A DNA stretch of 64,000 bases, taken from positions 310,001-374,000 of the forward strand of contig NZ_JAWLVI010000001.1 in NCBI RefSeq assembly GCF_033100795.1, written 5' to 3'. The notes under the pieces were generated by a model. It saw only the letters and a program-made list of their open reading frames with translations. It was not told the DNA's origin and did not search any database. Position numbers and translations under genes: made by a program. The DNA comes from Pseudothioclava sp033100795. Lineage in GTDB: Bacteria > Pseudomonadota > Alphaproteobacteria > Rhodobacterales > Rhodobacteraceae. This document shows positions 54,696 through 62,601 of this stretch, piece by piece (position 1 is the stretch's first letter; each line of letters opens with the position of its first letter).

Positions 54696-55672
54696 CCGAC
54701 CCGTTTCGATGGTTCTAGCGCGTGGGACGGGGGCAGGGTGATCCCCTGGTCTTTCAGATGTGCCTCCAGCCGTTCGAACCGCTGCAAAAAGCGCGGCCCC
54801 TGCAGCCGCTCGACGACATTGCGGCACAAAATCGCCTCCAGCACACTGCGCCCGCGATCCTGCAGCGCATAGCCCATCCGGCGCAGATAGCGCGGGCTGT
54901 TGCGGCGTTCGCGATACATTTTCCAGAAGCTCTGCGCACTGAAGGTGCCGTTTCCGGCGGCGGTCAACAGCGGCTCGAGCTGTTGCATGAAACTGAGAAT
55001 ATCCTCGATCTGGTTGCCCATATTGCGGCACGGCATCAGCGTGATGCCCGGGCGCGCGAAAAGGGCCGCGTGCATCGCGTCCAAGGGTTCGAACGGGTCG
55101 AAGAAGATATATCCCTCGCCCACGCCCTCCATCATATCGGGGGCAAATCCGTAGCGATCCTCGAACGAGGTGCGGCGCATTTCGCGGAAGCGATCGTCCC
55201 AGCCCGCCAGTTTGGGGTCGAGCGTCGCTTGCGGCGACATCGCCAGGACCGTCGCGCCGGGGGCGGTGACCGAAAAGGCCGCCGCGGCATAGCCACAGGG
55301 ACCGGCGCCGTAGAAAACAACTTTGTCGAAATCTTCGAAAAATGCATCGTCCACGAGGCGATCGAAATAGGCGAAAACGCGCGGTTCGCGGAACCATGTG
55401 TCGCGGTTACAGACAAGTGTAAGGCTGGACCAGCCGTTCGCGCGCGCCACCGTTGCACCAAGGGGAAGCTGGTTTTCGCGCAGCCGACGGATCGACTCGC
55501 GCGATTCGAACGAGACGAGAAGAACGGCCCCCTCGTCGGCGAACATGGCAAAATGATCTTCGCCCAAAGGTTCGAAATACCCCTCGGTTTCGGCGATTTC
55601 CTCGATCCGCTCCTGCCACTCGCTGTCGCTCAGCTCTCGCATCGTTTTATAAAAATCCCTTGCACCATCCAT
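54692..55672 (-). CDS. alpha/beta-hydrolase-like protein lacking catalytic Ser and His (probable pseudoenzyme)
   Basis: 326 residues, homologous along its length to residues about 455-739 of the fusion protein at 59352-61571. The shared core is VVFYGAGPCGYAAAAFSVTA here and VVFYGASMGGYAAAAFCAAH there; both continue into SPQ-T-LD and an FDPFEPLDA / YDPYEPLDA loop. At the nucleophile elbow Ser is replaced by Gly (residue 124), and the His in MGHRLG is replaced by Asn (residue 220, MGNQIE). So hydrolase chemistry is unlikely. Relatives are sometimes labelled phosphoadenosine-phosphosulfate reductase, which nothing here supports. It may be a binding or regulatory partner in glycan modification. 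It ends convergently with the small acidic gene. Confidence 0.75.
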   Translation of the reverse strand: MDGARDFYKTMRELSDSEWQERIEEIAETEGYFEPLGEDHFAMFADEGAVLLVSFESRESIRRLRENQLPLGATVARANGWSSLTLVCNRDTWFREPRVFAYFDRLVDDAFFEDFDKVVFYGAGPCGYAAAAFSVTAPGATVLAMSPQATLDPKLAGWDDRFREMRRTSFEDRYGFAPDMMEGVGEGYIFFDPFEPLDAMHAALFARPGITLMPCRNMGNQIEDILSFMQQLEPLLTAAGNGTFSAQSFWKMYRERRNSPRYLRRMGYALQDRGRSVLEAILCRNVVERLQGPRFLQRFERLEAHLKDQGITLPPSHALEPSKRVG

Positions 55673-55709
55673 AACGCAGGGCTCCCCTGTCTGTTCAGAC
55701 GATCAAGCC

Positions 55710-55738
55710 CCATAATGGTTAATCTAACATTACGACAA
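55710..55738 (-). promoter_or_regulatory. candidate promoter of the pseudo-hydrolase gene
   Basis: Minus-strand TTGTCG (55733-55738) and TTATGG (55710-55715), spacer 17, about 38 bases before the ATG at 55672. Suggests that the gene is not only read through from the glycosyltransferases 149 bases upstream. Confidence 0.35.
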
Positions 55739-55821
55739 TCTGGCGGGAATAAGGGGACAAGTTGAAATAACCGCGAATTGTCCGGCATTCGGGAACAGTC
55801 GCGGGATGTCAGGGGGATTGT

Positions 55822-56859
55822 TCACGAAATCAACCCGTTCGCGCGCTGACCATAGTGAACGATCCGGTCCTCGAGGGCTTTGGGCATCGGGCGAGAGGGG
55901 GGCGTCACCAGTAGCCTGCCAAAGAGCGCGCGGAATTCCTCGTTCAGCATCAGCGCCTCGAAACGGGCCTTGCGCCACGCGACGGCCTGTGCGTGCAAAG
56001 CGGCAAGTTCCGGATCCGCCAGAAGCGTCATGCGCGCCGCATCGGACGTGGCGGCGTAGCGCGCGATGCTCGTGTCTTCGGTGTCGCAGAAGTTCCGCTC
56101 GACCCAATAGGACATATCAAAGGCCGATGCCTCGCGGTTGGCGCGCCCACGATCGCATTTCACGATATAGCTTTCCATCGCGCCAAGTGCGTAGTGATTA
56201 AGCTGGGCAAGCTGGTAATTGTCTTCGCCGGTCACCGAAAACAGCCGGTTCTTGTGGAACACTTCGGGCAGTTCGCGCCCCGATCCGTCGAACCAGCGAG
56301 GGGTCGCGTCGGGCGCGGGCGCGCGGGGGCGATGCACGCCCAGTTTGCGGTAGCTGCCATCGTTGCGAAACAGCGTCTTGAACATCTGGAGCCGCCACGG
56401 CCAGCGGATGCGCGCGGGCGCGGCGCGGATGAATTGTTCGGTGACGGGGCGGTCCTCGAAGGCGACCTGACCGCAATTGCCAAACATCCGCCATGTCAGC
56501 GGGATCGCGGTCGCCTCGGGCAGGGCGGCGACCAGTGCCTGCACCGTGCCGTCGCCCACATGGATATTCGGGAACTCGTCGACATCGACGAACATGATCC
56601 ATTCGGCCGCTTTCACCAACGGATGCCTGTCTGCTGCCTTGAGCGCATCCCATTGCGGCCCCTTGTCCCACGGGCCGGGGTTGCGCAGATGGGTGAGCCG
56701 CCCCATCGCCTGCAACCGGTCAAGCATCGCGTCCGTTCCGTCTTCGCAATCGTTTGAAAATACGAGGATATTATCGAAACCGATCACCCCAAGATGTGCG
56801 ACCCATTCCAGAAGGAATGCGCCTTCGTTTTTCATTGCGGTGATGGCGGTAAAGCTCAA
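55822..56859 (-). CDS. glycosyltransferase family 2-like (GT-A fold, DVDEF type)
   Basis: 345 residues. FTAITAMKNEGAFLLEWVAH starts the GT-A fold, followed by NILVFSNDCEDGTDAMLDRL, the metal-binding MFVDVDEFPNIHVGDGT, FKTLFRNDGSYRKLGVHRPR and LNHYALGAMESYIVKCDRGR. This set is the Glyco_tranf_2_4 group, close to the second domain of the adjacent gene. The start is TTG at 56859, overlapping the upstream stop as TTGA, with GGGGAGG seven bases before; no ATG fits. Cytosolic, sugar and acceptor unknown; probably surface polysaccharide. Confidence 0.83.
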   Translation of the reverse strand: MSFTAITAMKNEGAFLLEWVAHLGVIGFDNILVFSNDCEDGTDAMLDRLQAMGRLTHLRNPGPWDKGPQWDALKAADRHPLVKAAEWIMFVDVDEFPNIHVGDGTVQALVAALPEATAIPLTWRMFGNCGQVAFEDRPVTEQFIRAAPARIRWPWRLQMFKTLFRNDGSYRKLGVHRPRAPAPDATPRWFDGSGRELPEVFHKNRLFSVTGEDNYQLAQLNHYALGAMESYIVKCDRGRANREASAFDMSYWVERNFCDTEDTSIARYAATSDAARMTLLADPELAALHAQAVAWRKARFEALMLNEEFRALFGRLLVTPPSRPMPKALEDRIVHYGQRANGLIS

Positions 56860-59192
56860 TGTTCGGCCTCCCCGGCATGTTCGACGGTAAAGAAGAAATC
56901 GGGCGGCAGGTCGCGCGTATGCAGGTCTTCGGGGATCACCGAAGGCCCGACGTTGAAGACGTTCGACCCGAAGACATGCAGGATACGCGAGAGGCGTTCG
57001 AACTTCTCGGAACAAAGCTCGGCATAGAATTTCTCGTAGTTCTCGGTCGCGCGTAATTCCGCGATCTTGGCGCGGTGGGCGGCGACCGAATACTCGTGTG
57101 CGGCCCGGATTTCGGGGTCCGCCATCAAGCGGTCCCATTCGGCCTGCAACCTCGGGATCATCCGCTGGATCGAGCATTCCTCTTCGGCGTTGTGGTTCAT
57201 GCGGAACCAGTAGTTCATGCCTTGGTCGCGATCGACGTGGTTCACGCGGCCACGGTCACGTTTGACAAGAAAGCTCTCGGCAGAGCGCACGGCGTAATGG
57301 TTCAGTTGCACCCAGTCATAGCCATAGGTCTCCAGCGTCGAGCGCCAGCCGTTGCGGAACATCTCGCGCGGCATCGGGCGGCCCGAGCCGTTGAGCCATT
57401 TCACCTGATCCCAAAGGTCGGGGATCAGTCCCTTCGGGCGGTGAACCCCCAGCTTCTTATAAAGATCAATGTTGCGAAACAGCGTCTTGAAGCCCCAAGC
57501 CTGATGCGGTTTGCGCGCGATCTCGGGGGCGCAGGTGGTGAACTGGTCCAGCAGATAGCGGTCTTCGTAGTCGTGCACGTCGCAATTGCCGAACAGCCGC
57601 CACGTCAGCGAGATCATGTTCGCCTCGCCCATCGCGGTATAAAGCGCCTTCAGCGTGCCATCGCCGATTTTCACATTGATGAACTCATCCACATCCATGC
57701 AGATCGCCCATCCGGCGTTCTGGATCACTGGCTCACCTTCGGCGGCTTGCAAGGCCGCATGCTGGGGTTTCAGCTCTCCGCCCGGCACCCAGGGGTTCGC
57801 GCGGTGCTGGCAGATACCCTTGCGTTCCAGCATATCCAGCATCTCGTCGGTGCCGTCGGTGCAATCGTTGGTGTAGATCAGGAAATCGTCCACCCCGATC
57901 GCGCGGTGATAGGCGATCCATTCCATGATGAACGGGCCTTCGTTCTTCATCGTGGTGACAATCGCGGTGCGGCCCGCTTCGATCGCGCGCTTAGGGGCGG
58001 GCTTGGCCTTTGAGACGGGGGGGCGGATCGGTTTGTGGCCCCAGATCTCGCGCGCCGCGTTCAGAAGTGCGGTGTCTTCGACCAACGAGGTTTTCGGTGC
58101 AAGTTCAGAGGCATTGCGCCCCGGCACCCGCAGCGCCATCGCACGCCAGAACGGATGCACGGCGCTCAGATCAGGGCGCGCATAAGCCACGCGCACCATG
58201 CGCCATGTGGCCTCCAGTCCCGCTTTTTCGGGCGCGCAGCCCCATTTCGCCATACCGCGGCGGGCATCGAACTGGCGGCAGATATGGTCGGCAAAGCGGG
58301 CTGGCTGCCCCTCGCGCACGCGCCACGGATAGACGCGCCGCCCGATCATCAGAACGACGCCGCTGTCAGAGGCAACGCAGGCATCGAAAATGTTTTCCCG
58401 CGCGCCTTGGGGCGCCAGAATATCGGTGACATCCAGCGTGACTATCGCGCGCGCTTTCGCCAGAAACCGCCATTTCACGATCTCGAAGACGATGCCTTGC
58501 CCCAAGGGCGCGCGCCATTCGTCGGGGGCGGGGATCTCCATCCGGTCCTTGCCGGGCGCGTCGGGGGCGAGGAACGGGTGGTTCTCGGGGCCGAAGCCCG
58601 GTTTGCCCAAGGGGCGGGGCGCGGAAAGCACGATCACACGCATGTCGATCTCGCGCGTCTCCAGCCCCTCGCGCAGCGCCGTATCAAAGTCGTCCTCGCG
58701 CGTGGCGTCGCTGTCTGGCGGGCAACGGTCAAGGATCACCGCACCCGTCGCGCCGTGCTGATCGAAGTGCCAGCTCAGCCAGTCAAGAACGGTCTCGACA
58801 GTCTCCTCAAGGCGCTGGCCAAACAGGCAATTTCGGCCTTCAAGGATGTCCCATTCGGGGGCGTCGGCGGTAATGCGCGTGGGCGCGAAATCCGGTGCGG
58901 GCTGATCGGGCAGGGCGGGCGCGGTGCTTAGGCCGATGGTAATTTCCTGCCCTATTGGTGCGTGGCCCACCACCATCACCGAGCCGGAAACATCCCGTAA
59001 TTCGGCAATCGTGGTTCCTTCCACTTGCGCGATCTGTGCCGCAGAGGACGGGTTGGCAAAAAACGCGCGAAATGCGGTGCGTGGCTGTCCCTCGACCGTT
59101 TCGCTCCATGACAGCGCATCAAGCAGCGCAGGGGCATCGCCCGCGCTGGCCTCACACGCCATCTGCCGCCGGATCACCTGCGTCATGCTCAC
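56856..59192 (-). CDS. large glycosyltransferase with a degenerate N-terminal GT-A domain and an active-type C-terminal GT-A domain
   Basis: 778 residues. The C-terminal part (about 408-700) is GT-A: AIVTTMKNEGPFIMEWIAYH, LIYTNDCTDGTDEML, metal site CMDVDEFINVKIGDGTLKAL (Asp500, Asp502) and GFKTLFRNIDLYKKLGVHRP. The N-terminal part (about 110-370) repeats the pattern in weak form: VETVLDWLSWHFDQHGATGA parallels the MEWIAYH region, and RAIVTLDVTDILAP (254-257) parallels CMDVDEF but with Thr for Asp. So it looks like a duplicated domain with a lost metal site. GTG at 59192 is five bases from AGGAG; ATG at 59186 is eleven away. Coupled to the next glycosyltransferase gene. Confidence 0.8.
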   Translation of the reverse strand: MSMTQVIRRQMACEASAGDAPALLDALSWSETVEGQPRTAFRAFFANPSSAAQIAQVEGTTIAELRDVSGSVMVVGHAPIGQEITIGLSTAPALPDQPAPDFAPTRITADAPEWDILEGRNCLFGQRLEETVETVLDWLSWHFDQHGATGAVILDRCPPDSDATREDDFDTALREGLETREIDMRVIVLSAPRPLGKPGFGPENHPFLAPDAPGKDRMEIPAPDEWRAPLGQGIVFEIVKWRFLAKARAIVTLDVTDILAPQGARENIFDACVASDSGVVLMIGRRVYPWRVREGQPARFADHICRQFDARRGMAKWGCAPEKAGLEATWRMVRVAYARPDLSAVHPFWRAMALRVPGRNASELAPKTSLVEDTALLNAAREIWGHKPIRPPVSKAKPAPKRAIEAGRTAIVTTMKNEGPFIMEWIAYHRAIGVDDFLIYTNDCTDGTDEMLDMLERKGICQHRANPWVPGGELKPQHAALQAAEGEPVIQNAGWAICMDVDEFINVKIGDGTLKALYTAMGEANMISLTWRLFGNCDVHDYEDRYLLDQFTTCAPEIARKPHQAWGFKTLFRNIDLYKKLGVHRPKGLIPDLWDQVKWLNGSGRPMPREMFRNGWRSTLETYGYDWVQLNHYAVRSAESFLVKRDRGRVNHVDRDQGMNYWFRMNHNAEEECSIQRMIPRLQAEWDRLMADPEIRAAHEYSVAAHRAKIAELRATENYEKFYAELCSEKFERLSRILHVFGSNVFNVGPSVIPEDLHTRDLPPDFFFTVEHAGEAEH

Positions 59193-59351
59193 TTACACTC
59201 CTGCCTCACCATTATGTCGCTTTCCTAACACAACCTGCGCCCCACGCAAATCTTGCACGCATTTACCCAAGCTTAGGCATTGGAAATCCAAGATAACTCG
59301 GGCAAGTTAGCACAAATCTAACCGGAACGGCTTTTCCAAGGGGGCAGGGAA

Positions 59352-61571
59352 ATGGCGCGGGAACGTGAAGTTGGCACGCTTTGGATTGGCGGGACTCTGT
59401 CGTGGATGGAGCAGCTTTGCCTGAAAAGCTTTGTCGATGCGGGACAGAAGATTACGCTGTTTTCCTACGAGGACATTCCGAATGTCCCCGAGGGGGTGAT
59501 CCGTCGTGACGGGCGCGAGGTGCTCGATACCGACGATTTTATCAAATACGAAAAGAAGGACAGCTTCGCGCTGTTTGCCGATTATTTCCGCATCCATATG
59601 ATCGCGCAGAATCCGGGGCTGATCTGGGTCGATACCGATGTCTATTGCTGGGCGCCGATGACCTATGAGAGCGACTATGTTTTCGGCTACGAACTGCCCA
59701 ATTCGAAACGGGTGAACAATGCGGTGTTGGGGCTTCCGGCGGATAGCGAAATTCTGCGTGATATTATAGGCTTCATGGGCGATCGTTATGCAATTCCGCC
59801 ATTCATCAAGCCCGCGCTTCAGAACGAATATCGCAACGCGGCCGCACGCGGGGAACCGGTGCATGTGACGCAGCAGCCCTGGGGTGTCTGGGGGCCGATG
59901 ATGATCTCGCATTACGTCGAAAAGCACGGGCTTCACGACAAGGTGCAGCCGCTTGAGGCCTTTTACCCCGTGACCTTCCGCGAACGGACGATGATGATCC
60001 GCGATGCCGACAAGGTCGAGGCGAAGCTGACCGATCAGACCACGGCGCTGCATCTTTGGGCCTCGAACAAGCGAGAATTGGGCTTGCGATTCAACGGTAT
60101 CCCACGCGAGGGATCGTTCTTTGACAAGCTGCTGAAAAAGCACGAAATACGGCCCGCATTCGCGCCGATCAAGGGGCGCGCGAAGCTGGTGTTCGAACAG
60201 AAAACCGCTGACCCGGCGCTGCTGGATAAGCTGGGGCTACGCGATCTGGCCTCGGTTGCGGATCTGGGCGGGACGTCGCCGCTTTTGACGCTTGCGGCAC
60301 ATGACAAATGGGATTGCGACATCACGCTGATTGATCTGAAACCGGATGGAAGCTGGCCCGAGGCGCCCTCGGACTGGGTGGCGGGCTATATCGCGCATCT
60401 GGAGGGCTGCGGGGTCGATCCGGCGCGCATCAAAGTGGTAACGCGCGCCGCCGATCTGCGGCCTGTGGATCTGTTGCTGAACCTTTCGGGTTTCGGAGAT
60501 GTCAATAAAGTCAAATATCTGAAGCCCGTTCTTGATGCGGCGCTCCACTCTGATAGCCGGATGCTGATGGATATTCGCAAAGGCTCTGGCAGCTTTCCCT
60601 TCCTGCGTGATTTCGGCACCAATGAGCAGGTCGAGGCGGTAGCGGATGACGGCGGCAGCACGATCTCGCGTATTCTGTTCACGCCCAAGCCGCCCGAGGA
60701 GGTCGCCCCCGACGGGGATTGGGCGCGGATCGCCAAACAGCTTGCTGGCAAGGACGGGTTCTATACCGCCGAAGGGGTGCATAGCTTCCTTTATATCCCG
60801 CGCGGCAAGACGCTGGTCGTGACCTTCGACAACCTCGACATTGCGATGAACAAGCGTGACACGCGCCGCCCATGGGGGTTCGAGTTCATCGAAAAGCAGG
60901 GCTGGTCGATGCTGGGCGTGATGGCGGGGGGCTGGACATGGTATCGCGATGCTTGGGTCGAGACCGAGTTCGACCGGTTGGCAACCGAGGGTTTCTTTAA
61001 TCAGTTCGAACGCGTGGTATTCTATGGCGCCTCGATGGGCGGCTATGCGGCGGCGGCGTTTTGTGCTGCGCATCCGGGTGCCGATGTGGTGGTAATCTCG
61101 CCGCAATCGACGCTGGATAAAGCGGTCGTGCCTTGGGAAACCCGCTATAAGGTCGCGTGGGACAAGGATTTTTCGGGGAAATACGGGGATGCGGCGGCCG
61201 CGTCGCGCACAGCGCGGCAGGTGACAATTCTCTATGATCCCTATGAACCCCTGGACGCAGGCCATGCCGACCGGTTCAAGGCCGGAAATGTCATCAAACT
61301 GCGCACGCCGCTGATGGGGCACCGGCTTGGCTCGTCCTTGCATCAGATGGGTATCCTGAACCCGATTATTCTGGGCGCGCTGGATGGTTCGCTGACCGAG
61401 GATCAGTTCTATGCGCGGCTGCGCGCGCGGCGTGCCTTCCCCCGCTATCAGCGTGAGTTGTTTTCGCGCGCGGTGGACAAGGGGCACAAGGTTCTGGCGA
61501 AGCGACTGGGGCAATGGGTCTTGCGTCAAAACGACAACCGTGCGGTGCGATTGGGGCTGCAAAAGCTGTAA
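59352..61571 (+). CDS. three-domain fusion: GT32-like glycosyltransferase, Rossmann methyltransferase-like domain, alpha/beta hydrolase
   Basis: 739 residues. Domain 1 (about 1-270): glycosyltransferase with sugar-nucleotide fold; LFADYFRIHMIAQNPGLIWV leads to DTDVYCW (Asp94, Asp96), the DxD of GT32/capsular transferases, and WGVWGPMMISHYVEKHG. Domain 2 (about 275-445): SVADLGGTSPLLTLAAHDKW, DITLIDLKPDGSWP, DLLLNLSGFGDV and SRMLMDIRKGSGSFPFLRDF, a class I methyltransferase-like Rossmann fold. Domain 3 (about 455-739): alpha/beta hydrolase with nucleophile Ser561 in VVFYGASMGGYAAAAF, Asp629 in ILYDPYEPLD and candidate His657 in LMGHRLGSSL. Divergent from the two glycosyltransferases by 159 bases. 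Likely role is building and trimming or acylating a surface glycan; inferred. Confidence 0.78.
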   Translation: MAREREVGTLWIGGTLSWMEQLCLKSFVDAGQKITLFSYEDIPNVPEGVIRRDGREVLDTDDFIKYEKKDSFALFADYFRIHMIAQNPGLIWVDTDVYCWAPMTYESDYVFGYELPNSKRVNNAVLGLPADSEILRDIIGFMGDRYAIPPFIKPALQNEYRNAAARGEPVHVTQQPWGVWGPMMISHYVEKHGLHDKVQPLEAFYPVTFRERTMMIRDADKVEAKLTDQTTALHLWASNKRELGLRFNGIPREGSFFDKLLKKHEIRPAFAPIKGRAKLVFEQKTADPALLDKLGLRDLASVADLGGTSPLLTLAAHDKWDCDITLIDLKPDGSWPEAPSDWVAGYIAHLEGCGVDPARIKVVTRAADLRPVDLLLNLSGFGDVNKVKYLKPVLDAALHSDSRMLMDIRKGSGSFPFLRDFGTNEQVEAVADDGGSTISRILFTPKPPEEVAPDGDWARIAKQLAGKDGFYTAEGVHSFLYIPRGKTLVVTFDNLDIAMNKRDTRRPWGFEFIEKQGWSMLGVMAGGWTWYRDAWVETEFDRLATEGFFNQFERVVFYGASMGGYAAAAFCAAHPGADVVVISPQSTLDKAVVPWETRYKVAWDKDFSGKYGDAAAASRTARQVTILYDPYEPLDAGHADRFKAGNVIKLRTPLMGHRLGSSLHQMGILNPIILGALDGSLTEDQFYARLRARRAFPRYQRELFSRAVDKGHKVLAKRLGQWVLRQNDNRAVRLGLQKL

Positions 61572-61612
61572 AAAGCGGCCTGCCAAAATGTCGCAGCATC
61601 GGGTTTCGGAAT

Positions 61613-61626
61613 TTGACTTAGGTCAA
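61613..61626 (+). promoter_or_regulatory. FNR/CRP-family palindrome driving the candidate small RNA
   Basis: TTGAC-TTAG-GTCAA is a perfect inverted repeat, matching TTGAT-N4-ATCAA at eight of ten positions. Its centre (61619.5) is 41.5 bases before 61661, and TATCTC lies at 61649-61654, the -12 to -7 positions for that start. This is class II activator geometry. Confidence 0.55.
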
Positions 61627-61660
61627 GGTTTCGGGGGCGGCGCGGGCGTATCTCAGGCTC

Positions 61661-61784
61661 ATCAGGTTTCTGATCTCCCTGAAAGCGGTTTACCGCCGGA
61701 ACCTGAACCGAGGATCGAGACGCTCTCCCTCGTCTGATCCCCATAATGCGCAGCGGGCCTCCCTCCCGCTGCGCTTAAATTTTT
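61661..61784 (+). ncRNA. candidate FNR-controlled small RNA with CU-rich loops
   Basis: About 124 bases of tightly packed stem-loops. 61661-61674: ATCAG/CTGAT. 61685-61696: GCGG/CCGC. 61712-61740: GGATC-G-AGACG pairs with CGTCTGATCC, ten pairs with one bulged G, loop CTCTCCCT. 61748-61774: ten-pair terminator stem with loop CCTCCCT, then TTAAATTTTT. Exposed CUCCC/CCUCC loops could pair with ribosome-binding sites, as in known alphaproteobacterial trans-acting RNAs. The region is between the fusion gene (plus) and infC (minus) and has no convincing coding frame. I do not recognise it as a named family. Confidence 0.45.
61748..61784 (+). terminator. strong rho-independent terminator of the small RNA
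   Basis: GCGCAGCGGG (61748-61757), loop CCTCCCT, CCCGCTGCGC (61765-61774), then TTAAATTTTT. It is 177 bases after the fusion gene stop, too far to be only that gene's usual terminator. Confidence 0.88.
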
Positions 61785-61819
61785 GGGGGAGGCGTTTTCC
61801 AAACCAACCGGCAGATACG

Positions 61820-61848
61820 AAAAAGCCCTCCCGAATGGGGAGGGCTTT
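61820..61848 (-). terminator. terminator of infC
   Basis: AAAGCCCTCCC (61822-61832) pairs with GGGAGGGCTTT (61838-61848). On the minus strand it ends in five T, 22 bases after the infC stop. Confidence 0.9.
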
Positions 61849-61870
61849 GCATCTTGTGGATCGGGGCCGC

Positions 61871-62413
61871 TTATCGCGTCGGCGCGATCATCATGACCAT
61901 CTGGCGGCCTTCGAGCTTGGGCATAGATTCGACTTTGCCCTCTTCGCCCACGTCCTCTTTCACGCGGTTCAAAAGCTCAAGTCCCAGATCCTGGTGCGCC
62001 ATTTCGCGGCCACGAAAGCGCAGCGTCACCTTGACCTTGTCGCCATTGGCAAGGAATTTCAGCACGCTCTTCATTTTCACTTCGTAATCGTGGGTGTCGG
62101 TTCCGGGACGGAACTTCACCTCTTTGATCTCGATGATCTTCTGCTTCTTGCGGGCTTCGGCTTCGCGCTTTTGCTGTTCATACTTGAACTTGCCGAAGTC
62201 CATGATCTTGCACACGGGCGGCACGGCGTTCGGAGAAATCTCCACCAGATCAAGGCCAGCCTCTTCCGCCATTTCCATGGCACGCGCAGGGCTTACCACC
62301 CCGACGTTTTCCCCATCCGCGCCGATCAGGCGAATTTCTGGTGCGCGAATACGTCCGTTTACGCGAGGTCCGGTTTCGCGTTGCGGCGGGGCGTTATGCG
62401 GTCTGCGGGCTAT
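61871..62413 (-). CDS. infC: translation initiation factor IF-3, apparent AUA start codon
   Basis: 180 residues when read from ATA at 62411-62413, the E. coli length. The N-terminal domain begins ARRPHNAPPQRETGPRVNGR followed by IRAPEIRLIGADGENVGVV, conserved in IF-3 and lying wholly upstream of the first ordinary start codons (GTG about 62299). AAGGA stands eight bases before the ATA, and an in-frame TAA lies at 62435-62437, so no ATG, GTG or TTG can be used. The linker YEQQKREAEARKKQK and C-domain VKMKSVLKFLANGDKVKVTL are normal. Non-AUG starts on infC allow IF-3 to repress its own translation in E. coli (AUU); the same is likely here. Confidence 0.92.
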   Translation of the reverse strand: MARRPHNAPPQRETGPRVNGRIRAPEIRLIGADGENVGVVSPARAMEMAEEAGLDLVEISPNAVPPVCKIMDFGKFKYEQQKREAEARKKQKIIEIKEVKFRPGTDTHDYEVKMKSVLKFLANGDKVKVTLRFRGREMAHQDLGLELLNRVKEDVGEEGKVESMPKLEGRQMVMMIAPTR

Positions 62414-62452
62414 GGCGGTGATCCTTCTGTAACCTTAGCGTGAATGGCCCGC

Positions 62453-62481
62453 AAAATAGGCTGCAATTACGGGGCTTTCAA
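62453..62481 (-). promoter_or_regulatory. infC promoter
   Basis: Minus-strand TTGAAA (62476-62481) and TATTTT (62453-62458) with a 17-base spacer, 40 bases before the ATA start. Good match at both elements. The remaining upstream part (62482-62601) shows nothing else certain. Confidence 0.6.
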
Positions 62482-62601
62482 CCTCCAAAGCGCGTTTTAG
62501 CCGATAAGTCGGGCTTCGAGGGGCTTAGGGTTTTCAAACGGGGGGCGGGGTGCCATATAGCACTGGTTAACTGTGCACCCGAGTGAGTGAAAGGTGGGGA
62601 A

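Noticed and set aside
61588..61737. 49-residue frame starting MSQHRVSEFDLGQG after the fusion gene
   Set aside because: No ribosome site, composition looks random, and the frame spans the FNR-type box and the hairpins. A small RNA explains the region better, though a short peptide cannot be excluded.
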